From RGIG4103 sp045644605 (lineage in GTDB: Bacteria > Bacillota > Clostridia > RUG12999), in assembly GCA_045644605.1 (NCBI GenBank), contig JAZRHB010000012.1, positions 1 through 24,393 of the forward strand: a stretch of 24,393 nt of DNA, written 5' to 3'. Below the pieces are notes generated by a model that saw nothing but the letters and a program-made list of their open reading frames with translations, was not told the origin of the DNA and searched no databases. Made by a program: the position numbers and the translations under genes. Numbering within the stretch: the stretch's first letter is position 1; every line of letters begins with the position of its first letter. Of this stretch, positions 1 to 8,213 are shown piece by piece.

Positions 1-539
1 GCCTGTTCGGGAGAGAAATAGTGCACCGAACCGATTATATTACCTGCACGGACAATGGTTGATGATGTAACCGCACGGGCAATACCGAAATCGGTTACTT
101 TTGCAACATTGTCGCTTGTTATTATAATGTTATGAGGTTTAATATCTCTGTGGACAATGTTCTTTTTATGAGCGTGGTCAATTGCATCACATATCTGGAT
201 TGCATATTTGCACGCTTCCTGCCAGGAAATCTGACGATTTCTGATAAGCTCTTTAAGTGTTATTCCGTCAACAAATTCCATAACGAAATAGTCGCGTCCA
301 TCGTGCTGTCCGACGTCGTAAACCGATACAATATTGGAGTGGTTAAGACTTGCCGCGGACTGTGCTTCCACGCGGAATCTTTCAACAAATTCCGTATCGT
401 CCTTCAGCTCGCTGCGAAGCATTTTAATTGCAACAAAACGATTTAAGAGGCGGCATTTTGCTTTGTAAACAACAGCCATTCCGCCACTTCCGATAGCCTC
501 TAATATTTCATATCTGTTATCTAATATTTCACCTATCAT
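1..539 (-). CDS. prkC: PASTA-type Ser/Thr protein kinase, N-terminal part (cut by window edge)
   Basis: The first 179 codons of a Hanks-type Ser/Thr kinase are visible; the gene runs off the left edge. The kinase core is intact: glycine loop GSGGMA at residues 17-22, catalytic lysine in AIK (K39), HRDIKPHN with D132, DFG at 150-152, and an activation segment ending SPEQ. The start is the ATG at 539, preceded by a GGGGG-containing ribosome-binding site. It lies 14 nt after the PP2C phosphatase, the usual PrpC-PrkC pairing of Firmicutes, in which the membrane kinase senses cell-wall fragments through extracellular PASTA repeats and phosphorylates growth and division proteins. The transmembrane and PASTA parts lie outside the window, so the PrkC assignment rests on the kinase domain and neighbours. 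Confidence 0.93.
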   Translation of the reverse strand, partial: MIGEILDNRYEILEAIGSGGMAVVYKAKCRLLNRFVAIKMLRSELKDDTEFVERFRVEAQSAASLNHSNIVSVYDVGQHDGRDYFVMEFVDGITLKELIRNRQISWQEACKYAIQICDAIDHAHKKNIVHRDIKPHNIIITSDNVAKVTDFGIARAVTSSTIVRAGNIIGSVHYFSPEQ

Positions 540-553
540 AACGTGCACCCCCA

Positions 554-1246
554 TTAAAGTTTAATGACAATGGCGGTAAGGTCATCTTTTCCGCCGGCGT
601 CAAGAGCTGATTTGCAAAGCGTTTTTGCGGCATCTTCTGCATTACCATGAAGAACCGTATGCACGATTGCTTCATCATCAAGCATATTGGAAACCCCATC
701 CGAGCAAATCATAATAGCATCCCCGGACTCTACGGTCATTCCGTCAAAATCGGGGACAACTGTTTCAGCAACGCCAAGCGCCCTTGTAATGATATTTTTC
801 ATTGCATGGGTTTTTGCTTCGCTTGCTTTAAGCTGCCCGTCGTCAATCATTTGCTGAACAAACGAATGGTCGCGCGTGACAAATGAAATTTCGTTATTTC
901 TGATTATATGAACACGGCTGTCGCCAATGTTTGCAATAGTTGCGTAGTTGCCGCCCAGACAGCACATTGCAATGGTAGTACCCATCCCTTCCAGGTTGGG
1001 AGAGGTTTTTGATTTTTCAAAAACCGTTTCGTTTGCAATGTCAAGTGCATTTTTTATGGATGCAATGTTTATTTCACCGATATTTTCAGAAATTGCCTTT
1101 ATTGCACTGCTGCTCGCAACGTCGCCTGCGGCGTGACCGCCCATACCGTCTGCAACAATGAATATGCCGCGGCTTTCATCAATATAAAAACTGTCCTGGT
1201 TGACGGAATGTTTTGTGCCCGTCATACTGTAGCCAAAAGCCTCCAT
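554..1246 (-). CDS. prpC: PP2C-family Ser/Thr protein phosphatase (PrpC/Stp)
   Basis: A 230-residue stand-alone PP2C (PPM) phosphatase of normal length for bacterial Stp/PrpC. Metal-binding motifs are present: NQD at residues 16-18, DGMGGH at 33-38, SDGVSNML later, and GGKDDLTA near the C-terminus. These place the aspartates that bind two Mn/Mg ions. The family reverses phosphorylation by the PASTA kinase encoded just downstream. The ATG abuts the rlmN stop codon (stop ends at 1247, start at 1246), so the two are probably translationally coupled. It is cytoplasmic, with no membrane segment. Confidence 0.95.
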   Translation of the reverse strand: MEAFGYSMTGTKHSVNQDSFYIDESRGIFIVADGMGGHAAGDVASSSAIKAISENIGEINIASIKNALDIANETVFEKSKTSPNLEGMGTTIAMCCLGGNYATIANIGDSRVHIIRNNEISFVTRDHSFVQQMIDDGQLKASEAKTHAMKNIITRALGVAETVVPDFDGMTVESGDAIMICSDGVSNMLDDEAIVHTVLHGNAEDAAKTLCKSALDAGGKDDLTAIVIKL

Positions 1247-2269
1247 TTAAGAATCACTCCTGTCTGATTTGTTCCGAAGCTGACCGCACGATGCGTTTAT
1301 GTCACTGCCAAGTGTACGGCGGATGGTAACATTAACGCCGCCACGTGTCAGAATATCTTTAAAAACATTAATTGTTACACCGGTACTTCGGGATATATTT
1401 TTTCTTGCCTCGTTAACGGGAATAAGGTTTATATGACTTTGCATTCCTTTAACAAGACCGGCAAGGGTTTTTGCATTTTCTTTAGAATCGTTAACATCTT
1501 TAATAAGTGTATATTCAAAGCTTACACGTCTGCCTGTTTTATGGATGTAATACTTACAAGCTTTGATAATTTCTTCTATAGTATATTTCTTTGCAACGGG
1601 CATTATACTGCTGCGGATTTCATCGTCTGGTGCATGAAGCGACACCGAAAGCGTTATGGGAAGCCCTTCGTCTGCAAGGGCATACATTTTATCAACAAGT
1701 CCGCAGGTGGAAAGAGTAATATGTCTCATTCCTATGTTAAGACCTTTTTCGTCGCCTGCATTTTTTATAAATTTAATTACGTTATCATAGTTGTCAAGTG
1801 GCTCTCCTATGCCCATCAGAACAACATTGGAAATGCGGACACCCATATCTTTTCCGGCAAAAATAATCTGGTCTTCAATTTCGCCGGGGGTAAGGTCGCG
1901 GATTTTACCGCCTATTGTGGATGCACAGAACTTGCATCCCATAGAGCAACCTGCCTGAGTGGAAATACAAATGGAATATCCGTGTTCGTAGTTCATAACC
2001 ACGCTTTCAACACACTCGCCGTCGGCAAGACGCCACAAATATTTAACTGTTCCGTCTGAAGAAACAAGTTTCTGCTCAATTTTAGGCACGCTGATGTACA
2101 AATCCGGCAGTTTCTGCCATAATGATTTCGGCACGTTTGTCATTTCATTAAAGCTTGTAACGCCGCTGTGGAGCCATTTGAACACTTGTCCCACGCGGAA
2201 AGATTTTTCGCCGTTTTCCATAAGAAGAGCCGAAAGCTCGTCGTATGTAAAATCCTTTGCGTTTATCAA
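1247..2269 (-). CDS. rlmN: Dual-specificity 23S rRNA/tRNA adenine-C2 methyltransferase RlmN
   Basis: A 340-residue radical-SAM enzyme that methylates C2 of A2503 in 23S rRNA and A37 in some tRNAs. The CxxxCxxC cluster is at C108, C112 and C115, inside AGCSMGCKFCAS. The two mechanistic cysteines of the family are also visible: C86 in GECVESVV and C328 near the C-terminus in NASCGQLR. Length is typical. The start at 2269 lies 34 nt after the rsmB stop. A Cfr-type resistance methylase is less likely given the housekeeping operon and overall match to RlmN. Confidence 0.96.
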   Translation of the reverse strand: MINAKDFTYDELSALLMENGEKSFRVGQVFKWLHSGVTSFNEMTNVPKSLWQKLPDLYISVPKIEQKLVSSDGTVKYLWRLADGECVESVVMNYEHGYSICISTQAGCSMGCKFCASTIGGKIRDLTPGEIEDQIIFAGKDMGVRISNVVLMGIGEPLDNYDNVIKFIKNAGDEKGLNIGMRHITLSTCGLVDKMYALADEGLPITLSVSLHAPDDEIRSSIMPVAKKYTIEEIIKACKYYIHKTGRRVSFEYTLIKDVNDSKENAKTLAGLVKGMQSHINLIPVNEARKNISRSTGVTINVFKDILTRGGVNVTIRRTLGSDINASCGQLRNKSDRSDS

Positions 2270-2303
2270 AAATTATCCAACCCTTCTTAAACCTTGTGGT
2301 GTT

Positions 2304-3584
2304 CTACTCCACTCGGCTTATTTTAGCTATAAAAAAGCCGTCGGTATTATGAATATGTGGTAACAGTTTTATATAAGGACTGTTTTCAAAATTCAAATCT
2401 ATAAGTTCAAAATCCTTGTTATTTTCAAGGAAAGATTCAACCACTTTTTCGTTTTCACCGGGGTTTATTGTGCAAGTGGAATATACTATTTCGCCGCCCG
2501 GTTTGACATATTTTGCAGAGGTTTCCAAAATTTTTTGTTGCAAGGCAGAAAGAGAAACCAAATCTTCTGGAGTGCGTGCATATTTAATCTCGGGTTTTCT
2601 TCGCAAAATTCCAAGTCCTGAACACGGTGCATCAACAAGCACCTTATCAGCTATGTCAATATATTTCTCGTTTGTTTCGGATGCGTCCTGCAAAACGGGG
2701 GAGATGATGTCAATTCCAAGCCTTTTTGCATTATCATCAATAAGCTTCAGTTTGTGTTCGTATATATCAAACGCAAAAATTTTGCCTTTATTACCCATAA
2801 GCTGTGCCATATGCGTGGTTTTTCCGCCCGGTGCGGCGCAAACGTCAATAACGGTTTCGTTTTCTTTTGGGGAAAGCACTTTCGCCGGCATCATTGATGC
2901 CTCATCCTGCAGATAATAATATCCGTTTTTAAACATATCGTCATCACTTACGGAAATACCGCTTTCAAAAATAACGCCGTCGTCACAAATAGCGCAGGGT
3001 TTTGCGCCTGTTTTTTTAATAAACTCGTCGCGGCTTATTTTAAGAGTATTTACTCTTGCGGAAAACGGAGGGGTCATATTGCCGGATTCCATAAGCTTTA
3101 TTGTATCATCGTCAAATGTGTCAAAAAACAGTTTGCCAAGCCATTCGGGATACGAATGGTATGTGCATGCATACGAAAGCGCATCTTCCGGATAACTCAC
3201 GCCATTTCGGATATATCCTCGAAGGATGGCATTAACAAACCCTGCGGATGATGATTTTTTACATTTGCGCACAAGTTTGATACTCTCGTTTACAACTGCA
3301 TATTCGGGAACTTTATCCATAAATATAAGCTGATAAAGCCCCATACGCAGAATGGTTTTTACATCATCCGAAATTTTCCTCATCGGGATTTTTGAAAACC
3401 TGCCGATGATATAATCAAGACGGATTTTGTTCTGCAACACGCCGTATACAATATTTGTAACAAACGCCCTGCCGCGTAAGTCAATATCGGATGCATCAAA
3501 GGCTTTGTTTATTTCAATATTTGAATATGCGCCTTCCAATTCGGTTTTCATAAGAATGGAAAACGCTAATTTTCTTTCGTTCAT
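2304..3584 (-). CDS. rsmB: 16S rRNA m5C967 methyltransferase RsmB
   Basis: A 426-residue protein with an N-terminal NusB-like RNA-binding domain (about 1-140) and a C-terminal Rossmann-fold SAM methyltransferase. The SAM loop VCAAPGGKT is at 248-256, the DAPCSGLG motif carries C321, and the YSTCT motif carries the second active-site cysteine C371. This two-cysteine pattern is diagnostic for RNA m5C methyltransferases of the RsmB/Nop2 family. It starts 2 nt after the fmt stop, in the classic def-fmt-rsmB order. It acts on 16S rRNA in the cytoplasm during ribosome assembly. Confidence 0.95.
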   Translation of the reverse strand: MNERKLAFSILMKTELEGAYSNIEINKAFDASDIDLRGRAFVTNIVYGVLQNKIRLDYIIGRFSKIPMRKISDDVKTILRMGLYQLIFMDKVPEYAVVNESIKLVRKCKKSSSAGFVNAILRGYIRNGVSYPEDALSYACTYHSYPEWLGKLFFDTFDDDTIKLMESGNMTPPFSARVNTLKISRDEFIKKTGAKPCAICDDGVIFESGISVSDDDMFKNGYYYLQDEASMMPAKVLSPKENETVIDVCAAPGGKTTHMAQLMGNKGKIFAFDIYEHKLKLIDDNAKRLGIDIISPVLQDASETNEKYIDIADKVLVDAPCSGLGILRRKPEIKYARTPEDLVSLSALQQKILETSAKYVKPGGEIVYSTCTINPGENEKVVESFLENNKDFELIDLNFENSPYIKLLPHIHNTDGFFIAKISRVE

Positions 3585-3586
3585 AA

Positions 3587-4504
3587 TCAGTCCTCAATAA
3601 CAATATCGTGCCCGCGCAGAAGGTCTGCCGCAGACATACGTTTTTTGCCCTGAAGCTGAACTTCTGTAAGTGAAATCTGCCCGTCAGCAGTCTGCAGAAT
3701 AATGGCATCTTTTGATGTAATTCGGGACCCTGCGGGAACATCGGAATTTTTGGATATAACCTCTGCCGAATATACTTTCATTATGCCTTTGTTTGTATTT
3801 ACATATGCTGACGGCCACGGATTAAGTCCGCGGATAAGATTGCGCAATTTTTCTGCCGGCATACTAAAATCAAGACAACCCATTTCCTTATTTAACATAG
3901 GTGCATATGTTGCCTCTGATTCATTTTGCGGTGTGCGGATGGCAGTTCCTGCTTTGATTTTTTCTATTGTTTCACATAAAAGCTCGCCGCCCGAAACGGC
4001 AAGTCTGTCAAACAGCTCGCCGGCGGTTTCGGTTTCGCCTAGAGGAGTGGTATAAACGTCTATAACATCGCCCGTGTCAAGTCCAACATCCATAAACATA
4101 GTAGAAACGCCGGCAAGCTCGTCGCCGTTTATAACCGTCCACTGAATAGGCGCGCTGCCTCTGTATTTCGGTAAGATTGACCCGTGCAGGTTTATACATC
4201 CGTATTTCGGGTAGTTCAGCACATATTCCGGCAGAATTCTGCCATATGCCACAACAACTATAATATCAGGATTTTCCTTTTCAAGAATTTCGGCAAAAGC
4301 ACCGTCTTTAAAGGATGCAGGCTGATATACGGTAATTCCTTTTTCTATTGCAAATTCTTTTGTTGGCGGCATAGCCATTTGTCCGCCTCTGCCTTTCGGT
4401 TTATCCTCACGGCAGACAACACTTGTTACATTATATCCGCGCTCTACAAGCTTTTCAAGGCATATAAGTGCAAAATCGGGCGTGCCCATAAACATAATAT
4501 TCAT
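3587..4504 (-). CDS. fmt: Methionyl-tRNA formyltransferase
   Basis: A 305-residue enzyme that transfers a formyl group from 10-formyl-THF to initiator Met-tRNA. The catalytic motif INLHGSILPKYRG supplies N105 and H107, and GLDTGD supplies D143, matching the N-H-D triad of the family. The C-terminal OB-like tRNA-binding domain follows (about 205-305). Its ATG shares one base with the def stop codon (TAATG), which couples formylation and deformylation genes in translation. Normal length, with no missing motif. Confidence 0.97.
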   Translation of the reverse strand: MNIMFMGTPDFALICLEKLVERGYNVTSVVCREDKPKGRGGQMAMPPTKEFAIEKGITVYQPASFKDGAFAEILEKENPDIIVVVAYGRILPEYVLNYPKYGCINLHGSILPKYRGSAPIQWTVINGDELAGVSTMFMDVGLDTGDVIDVYTTPLGETETAGELFDRLAVSGGELLCETIEKIKAGTAIRTPQNESEATYAPMLNKEMGCLDFSMPAEKLRNLIRGLNPWPSAYVNTNKGIMKVYSAEVISKNSDVPAGSRITSKDAIILQTADGQISLTEVQLQGKKRMSAADLLRGHDIVIED

Positions 4505-4974
4505 TATTCTTCGTCCTCAAAATTTCTGTCAACAATATTACTTGCTTTTTCTATATACAAATGTCCGTCAAGATGTTCAATTTCGTGGCAGAACGCCCTT
4601 GCAAGAAGACCTTCGCCTTCCGCTTCATAAAAGTCACCGTTTCTGTCCTGTGCGCGCACTTTAACATATGTCGGACGCACAACCTGTCCAACCTTACCCG
4701 GCACGGAAAGGCAACCCTCAGCTCCTTCTTCGTTGCCGGCTGTTTCAATGATTTCGGGATTGATAAGCTCAAGAAGTCCTTCGCCCGTATCAATTGTAAT
4801 AACACGTTTTAAAATTCCTATCTGTATAGCGGCAAGACCAACACCTGATGCGGAATACATGGTTTGGGCCATATCGTCAAGAAGAGTGTGAAGTCTTGAA
4901 TCGAAAACCTCAACTTTTCTGCATTTTTTATATAAAGTTTCGTCACCGATAGTAAGTATTTGACGAAGTGCCAT
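4504..4974 (-). CDS. def: Peptide deformylase
   Basis: A 156-residue metal hydrolase that removes the formyl group from nascent proteins. All three motifs are present: GVGLAAIQIG (44-53), EGCLSVPG with metal ligand C88, and CHEIEHLDG with H130, E131 and H134. The ATG at 4974 has a GGAGGG ribosome-binding site about 8 nt upstream. It is the first gene of the minus-strand operon, transcribed from the promoter at 5022-5050. In many Firmicutes priA precedes def; here the gene upstream is a divergent AraC regulator instead. Confidence 0.96.
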   Translation of the reverse strand: MALRQILTIGDETLYKKCRKVEVFDSRLHTLLDDMAQTMYSASGVGLAAIQIGILKRVITIDTGEGLLELINPEIIETAGNEEGAEGCLSVPGKVGQVVRPTYVKVRAQDRNGDFYEAEGEGLLARAFCHEIEHLDGHLYIEKASNIVDRNFEDEE

Positions 4975-5021
4975 TAATATCCCTCCAATTAAACATAAAA
5001 CTTCATTTTATAATCTGTTTC

Positions 5022-5050
5022 ATTATATCATATCTGCCATAAAAAATCAA
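5022..5050 (-). promoter_or_regulatory. Sigma-A promoter of the def-fmt-rsmB-rlmN-PP2C-kinase operon
   Basis: On the minus strand the -35 box TTGATT (5050-5045), a 17-nt spacer and a perfect TATAAT (5027-5022) are preceded by an extended -10 TG. Predicted transcription starts near 5015, about 40 nt before the def ATG. It is back to back with the araC promoter at 5100-5128. Confidence 0.75.
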
Positions 5051-5099
5051 CAGTTTTATAACAATATGCACCTGCTGGAAAATAATTATTAATTGGATA

Positions 5100-5128
5100 T
5101 TGACATATTGATAAAAGTGTTGTATAAT
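5100..5128 (+). promoter_or_regulatory. Consensus sigma-A promoter of the AraC regulator
   Basis: TTGACA at 5100-5105, a 17-nt spacer and TATAAT at 5123-5128 match the consensus exactly. Transcription should start near 5135, giving a leader of about 23 nt ahead of the ATG at 5158. Such a strong promoter for a regulator suggests either constitutive expression or autorepression; no clear operator was seen. Confidence 0.8.
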
Positions 5129-5157
5129 TTGGACATAATTTGTTTGGAGGGAGGCGC

Positions 5158-6021
5158 ATGCGAATGGCTGAAACCGAAGAAATAGAAAACAATTCACTTT
5201 TATCTTCAGTTGAAATTATTACAAAAAACGGCAGCGGATTCAAAGTGAATGATGAAGCGTGTCTTATGATAGTTTTCGGCGGAAATGCTGTGGAAAAAGC
5301 GGGAGAAAATTTGGCCCGTATCACAGCAGGAGATGCGCGTGTGCTTTTTCCGGGAACGGATTGTGAATATATCAATATGGAAAATTTTAGGATATGTATT
5401 ATCCGTTTTAATTATGAAAATCTGATGCTTGAAGCGGGTGCGCTTAAAAACTTAAAGGAATTCCAGAGTTTGTTCATACATGCCCCGTATCAGATGGCAA
5501 ACGGACAACAATGTCTGAACAATGCGCTCGGTAGGGATATGATAAAAAATGCGGAGCAGCTTGCAATACTTCTTGAAGAGGAAATTATAAACAAAAAACC
5601 CGAATATGAGGAAATTATAAAAAACATATTTTTGTCGCTTATTTCCATTATTTCACGTTACTCGTCAAGCAAAAATAAAATGTCAAGCGGGTCGAGTGCA
5701 GAAGTAATAGCGAACGTTGCTGCATATATGGAAAACAACTATGCGGATGCAATTAAACTGGAAGATTTGGCGGCACTTACACACTATTCCTGCAGGCACT
5801 TTACGCGTCTGTTTCAGGAACATTTCCGTACCTCGCCAATGACATATCTTAATGCCGTAAGGATGTATAAAGCGGGTAATACAATAATAAAAACATCCCT
5901 TAGTATTGAAGAGATTGCGTACCGCAGCGGATTTGAAGACAGCGGCCATTTCTGCCGTCAGTTCAAACGTCATTACGGTGTTACGCCAAAACAATGGCGG
6001 AAACAGCACGCCGAATCCTAA
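5158..6021 (+). CDS. AraC-family transcriptional regulator
   Basis: A 287-residue regulator. The N-terminal part (about 1-170) looks like a cupin-type ligand-sensing domain, with the GDARVLFPGTD stretch typical of such folds. The last 100 residues contain two helix-turn-helix motifs: IKLEDLAALTHYSCRHFTRL and SIEEIAYRSGFEDSGHFCRQ, followed by YGVTPKQWR, the AraC/XylS signature. The ATG at 5158 was chosen because GGAGGG at 5146-5151 is 6 nt upstream; an ATG at 5164 is also possible. A TTG at 5140 would place the ribosome site inside the gene. AraC proteins of this build often sense sugars, so control of the surface and transporter genes downstream is plausible but unproven. Confidence 0.92.
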   Translation: MRMAETEEIENNSLLSSVEIITKNGSGFKVNDEACLMIVFGGNAVEKAGENLARITAGDARVLFPGTDCEYINMENFRICIIRFNYENLMLEAGALKNLKEFQSLFIHAPYQMANGQQCLNNALGRDMIKNAEQLAILLEEEIINKKPEYEEIIKNIFLSLISIISRYSSSKNKMSSGSSAEVIANVAAYMENNYADAIKLEDLAALTHYSCRHFTRLFQEHFRTSPMTYLNAVRMYKAGNTIIKTSLSIEEIAYRSGFEDSGHFCRQFKRHYGVTPKQWRKQHAES

Positions 6022-6029
6022 TAAACCGG

Positions 6030-6060
6030 ACCACATTCTGAAAAACAGGATGTGGTTTTG
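6030..6060 (+). terminator. Intrinsic terminator after the AraC gene
   Basis: An 11-bp stem, ACCACATTCTG paired with CAGGATGTGGT (one G-T wobble), with an AAAAA loop and followed by TTTTG, begins 9 nt after the stop codon. Confidence 0.75.
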
Positions 6061-6083
6061 TATTTACTGTGTCCAGTAAATAC
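6060..6083. repeat. Perfect 10-bp inverted repeat after the araC terminator
   Basis: GTATTTACTG and CAGTAAATAC are separated by TGTC and can extend by two more A-T pairs. A run of Ts follows at 6086-6091, so it may be a second, weaker terminator; alternatively it is a dyad operator. It sits about 270 nt upstream of the SLH-operon promoter. Confidence 0.55.
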
Positions 6084-6091
6084 AATTTTTT

Positions 6092-6331
6092 CCATAAACC
6101 TAAATTACTTCCTATTTAAATATATATGCTTTTAAAAATAATTTTCACAAATAATAGAAGTAAAAAATGTGCATTTTGCTAAAAGATATAAAAAAAGAAT
6201 CCGAAAGTTGTGTACAATTACGGCAGATTTTTTTGACTTTGAATAAAATATGTGTAAAAATTTTGTACAACAAAGCCGAAAAAATTTTAAAAATTATGTC
6301 CAAATTCTACAATTTAATGGCTTAAATGTCA
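6092..6331. other. AT-rich gene-free leader region upstream of the SLH operon
   Basis: No open reading frame with a ribosome site was found here. The region is strongly AT-rich and holds two TGTACA-centred dyads: TTGTGTACAA at 6208-6217 and TTTTGTACAA at 6261-6270. They could be regulator sites or could be chance in such AT-rich DNA. Confidence 0.4.
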
Positions 6332-6360
6332 ATGACAAACATTAGTAAAAATGCTATAAT
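6332..6360 (+). promoter_or_regulatory. Sigma-A promoter of the SLH surface-protein operon
   Basis: ATGACA (6332-6337, five of six consensus), a 17-nt spacer and a perfect TATAAT (6355-6360) carry an extended -10 TG at 6352-6353. Transcription should start near 6367, leaving a leader of about 100 nt. The predicted 5' end coincides with a small hairpin (6367-6382), followed by a second dyad: ATACGTG at 6386-6392 and CACGTAT at 6414-6420. Confidence 0.72.
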
Positions 6361-6467
6361 TACTTATGGAGTATGCTCTCCACTTATACGTGTATGCTGA
6401 AAACAGGAAAAAGCACGTATTTTCCAATTAAAAATTTGTGCTTTTGCACTAAGGGAGGAAAGATAAT

Positions 6468-8213
6468 ATGAGAATGAAAACATTCGCAAAAACAGTAGCT
6501 CTTTTTGTAGTAATGGCCCTTATGATGCTCATGACTATATCGGCGGCAACTGTTACAGATGTAGACGTATCTTTTAACGCATCTACACGGTCTGTAAAAA
6601 TTACTGCAACGCATCCGGATGGTGCGGAAGGTGAGGGTGAAACAATTAACGTAATTGTTGTTGCCAATGGCACTGCTGACGTTTACTGGAACGACGCAGT
6701 TGCAGATGAACACGGAAAGGTAACATTCACATTTACAATGGACCCGGCAACAGATCCCTCGGGTACATACGTTGCTAAAGTGGGTGGCGCAGGAATTGGC
6801 CCTTATGCAGAAACTGATGATACGTACTTATTCGTTAATAATAGTGCTGCGGCGGCATTTCTTAACGAGGTAGAGCCGAAGAGTGCAACTGAACTGCAGA
6901 CATACCTTGAAGAAACCAACGGCGGTGTTCACTATGACTTTAACTGTGCGTTGGGTTCTGACTATAGAAGAATATCTGATGAATACGGAGCTGACATTGC
7001 AACAATTCTTGACAGTGCAGTGGATGACTACTATACAGACAGTGTATATGACGCGGAGGACTACTATGCACTTCTTGAAAAGTTCAACCAGGCTGTAACA
7101 ATTGCTCTTCTTAATGGTAATGCATTTGCAGATGACGTTGACGTTATTGCAAAGTATAAAGATGTATTCGGCTTTGAAACAGACAGTACAGATGAATTTG
7201 ACACGCAAAGCACAGCGGGTAAATATGCACTTCTTTCATCCGGACAGCGTAAGGTAGTTGAAGCAGCTCTTCTCGGCAGAACACCGCAGTTTAGACTTGA
7301 TGACGGTGCGGAAGTTCTTGCAACATTCAATGAAGCAACGGCTCTTGCTCTTTACAATGATATGAACCAGTCAACAAAAGGAAATCTTGTTGATTACATT
7401 ACATATACAAATGGACAGGGCTATCCAACAATAGACCTTACAGGATACAATGCTCTTCCGTCAGATACATACAAAGATATGGTTCGTGATGCTATGGCAA
7501 ATGCAACATTTACAAGCTTTGCGGACGTTGTACGTATCTACAACGAAGCTGTTGAAGAAGCTGAAGAAGCTTATGAAGAAGCAAAAGAAGATGATGAACC
7601 AAATGGCCCAAGCGGTCCTTCATCATCAATTACAATCACTCCGGTACTCCCGGTAGTTCCTGTAGATATGTTTGATGACCTTGGCAGTGTAGAATGGGCA
7701 AAAACAGCAATTAACGAACTTGCTAAAAAAGGTGTTGTAAATGGCGTTGCTGACAGAACATTTGCTCCTAACGATGTTTTAACACGTGAACAGTTTGTTA
7801 AAATCCTTGTTGGTGCTCTTGATATAAAAGCAACAGGTAACGTTCCGTTTACAGATGTTGTTGCAAGCGAATGGTATGCAAACTTTGTTGCAATCGCATA
7901 TAACAGCGGTATCGTAAATGGTACAAGCGAAACAGAATTCGGCGTTGGCGACTCTCTTACAAGAGAACAGCTTTGCACAATGGTATACAGAGCAATTAAA
8001 GCCAGCGGCGTTGAACTTAAAATGGTAAATGGTGCAGCTAACTTTGTTGACAGTGCTGAAATTTCAGACTGGGCAAAAGAAGCAGTTGATTACCTCTATA
8101 AAGCAGGTGTTGTAAACGGCGTGGGCGGTAACGCATTTGACCCACAGGGTACAACAACAAGAGCTATGGGCGCCAAAGTTATCTACGGCGTTCTGGAAGG
8201 AGGAGTTAAATAA
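6468..8213 (+). CDS. Exported surface protein with three C-terminal SLH domains
   Basis: A 581-residue secreted protein. Residues 1-27 form a signal peptide with an AxA-like end. Residues about 28-125 look like an Ig-type beta domain. Residues 126-372 are probably helical and end in an acidic stretch (EEAEEAYEEAKEDD). A Pro/Ser linker (380-400) leads to three SLH modules at about 401-455, 460-514 and 525-578, with LTREQ, LTREQ and TTRAM motifs. SLH triads bind pyruvylated secondary cell-wall polymer and anchor proteins to the wall. GGGAGG at 6453-6458 supports the start at 6468. The stop overlaps the next ATG (TAATG). The middle region matches no family I can name, so its function is open. 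Heavy use of a few codons, such as CTT for Leu, suggests high expression. Confidence 0.9.
   Translation: MRMKTFAKTVALFVVMALMMLMTISAATVTDVDVSFNASTRSVKITATHPDGAEGEGETINVIVVANGTADVYWNDAVADEHGKVTFTFTMDPATDPSGTYVAKVGGAGIGPYAETDDTYLFVNNSAAAAFLNEVEPKSATELQTYLEETNGGVHYDFNCALGSDYRRISDEYGADIATILDSAVDDYYTDSVYDAEDYYALLEKFNQAVTIALLNGNAFADDVDVIAKYKDVFGFETDSTDEFDTQSTAGKYALLSSGQRKVVEAALLGRTPQFRLDDGAEVLATFNEATALALYNDMNQSTKGNLVDYITYTNGQGYPTIDLTGYNALPSDTYKDMVRDAMANATFTSFADVVRIYNEAVEEAEEAYEEAKEDDEPNGPSGPSSSITITPVLPVVPVDMFDDLGSVEWAKTAINELAKKGVVNGVADRTFAPNDVLTREQFVKILVGALDIKATGNVPFTDVVASEWYANFVAIAYNSGIVNGTSETEFGVGDSLTREQLCTMVYRAIKASGVELKMVNGAANFVDSAEISDWAKEAVDYLYKAGVVNGVGGNAFDPQGTTTRAMGAKVIYGVLEGGVK

Noticed and set aside
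1433..2059. 208-codon open frame on the plus strand inside rlmN
   Set aside because: It is antisense to a complete RlmN with all catalytic cysteines, has a cysteine/histidine/phenylalanine-rich composition typical of reversed frames, and no ribosome site.
5140..5157. TTG start extending the AraC regulator upstream
   Set aside because: The ribosome site GGAGGG lies inside this extension, so translation must begin at 5158 or 5164.
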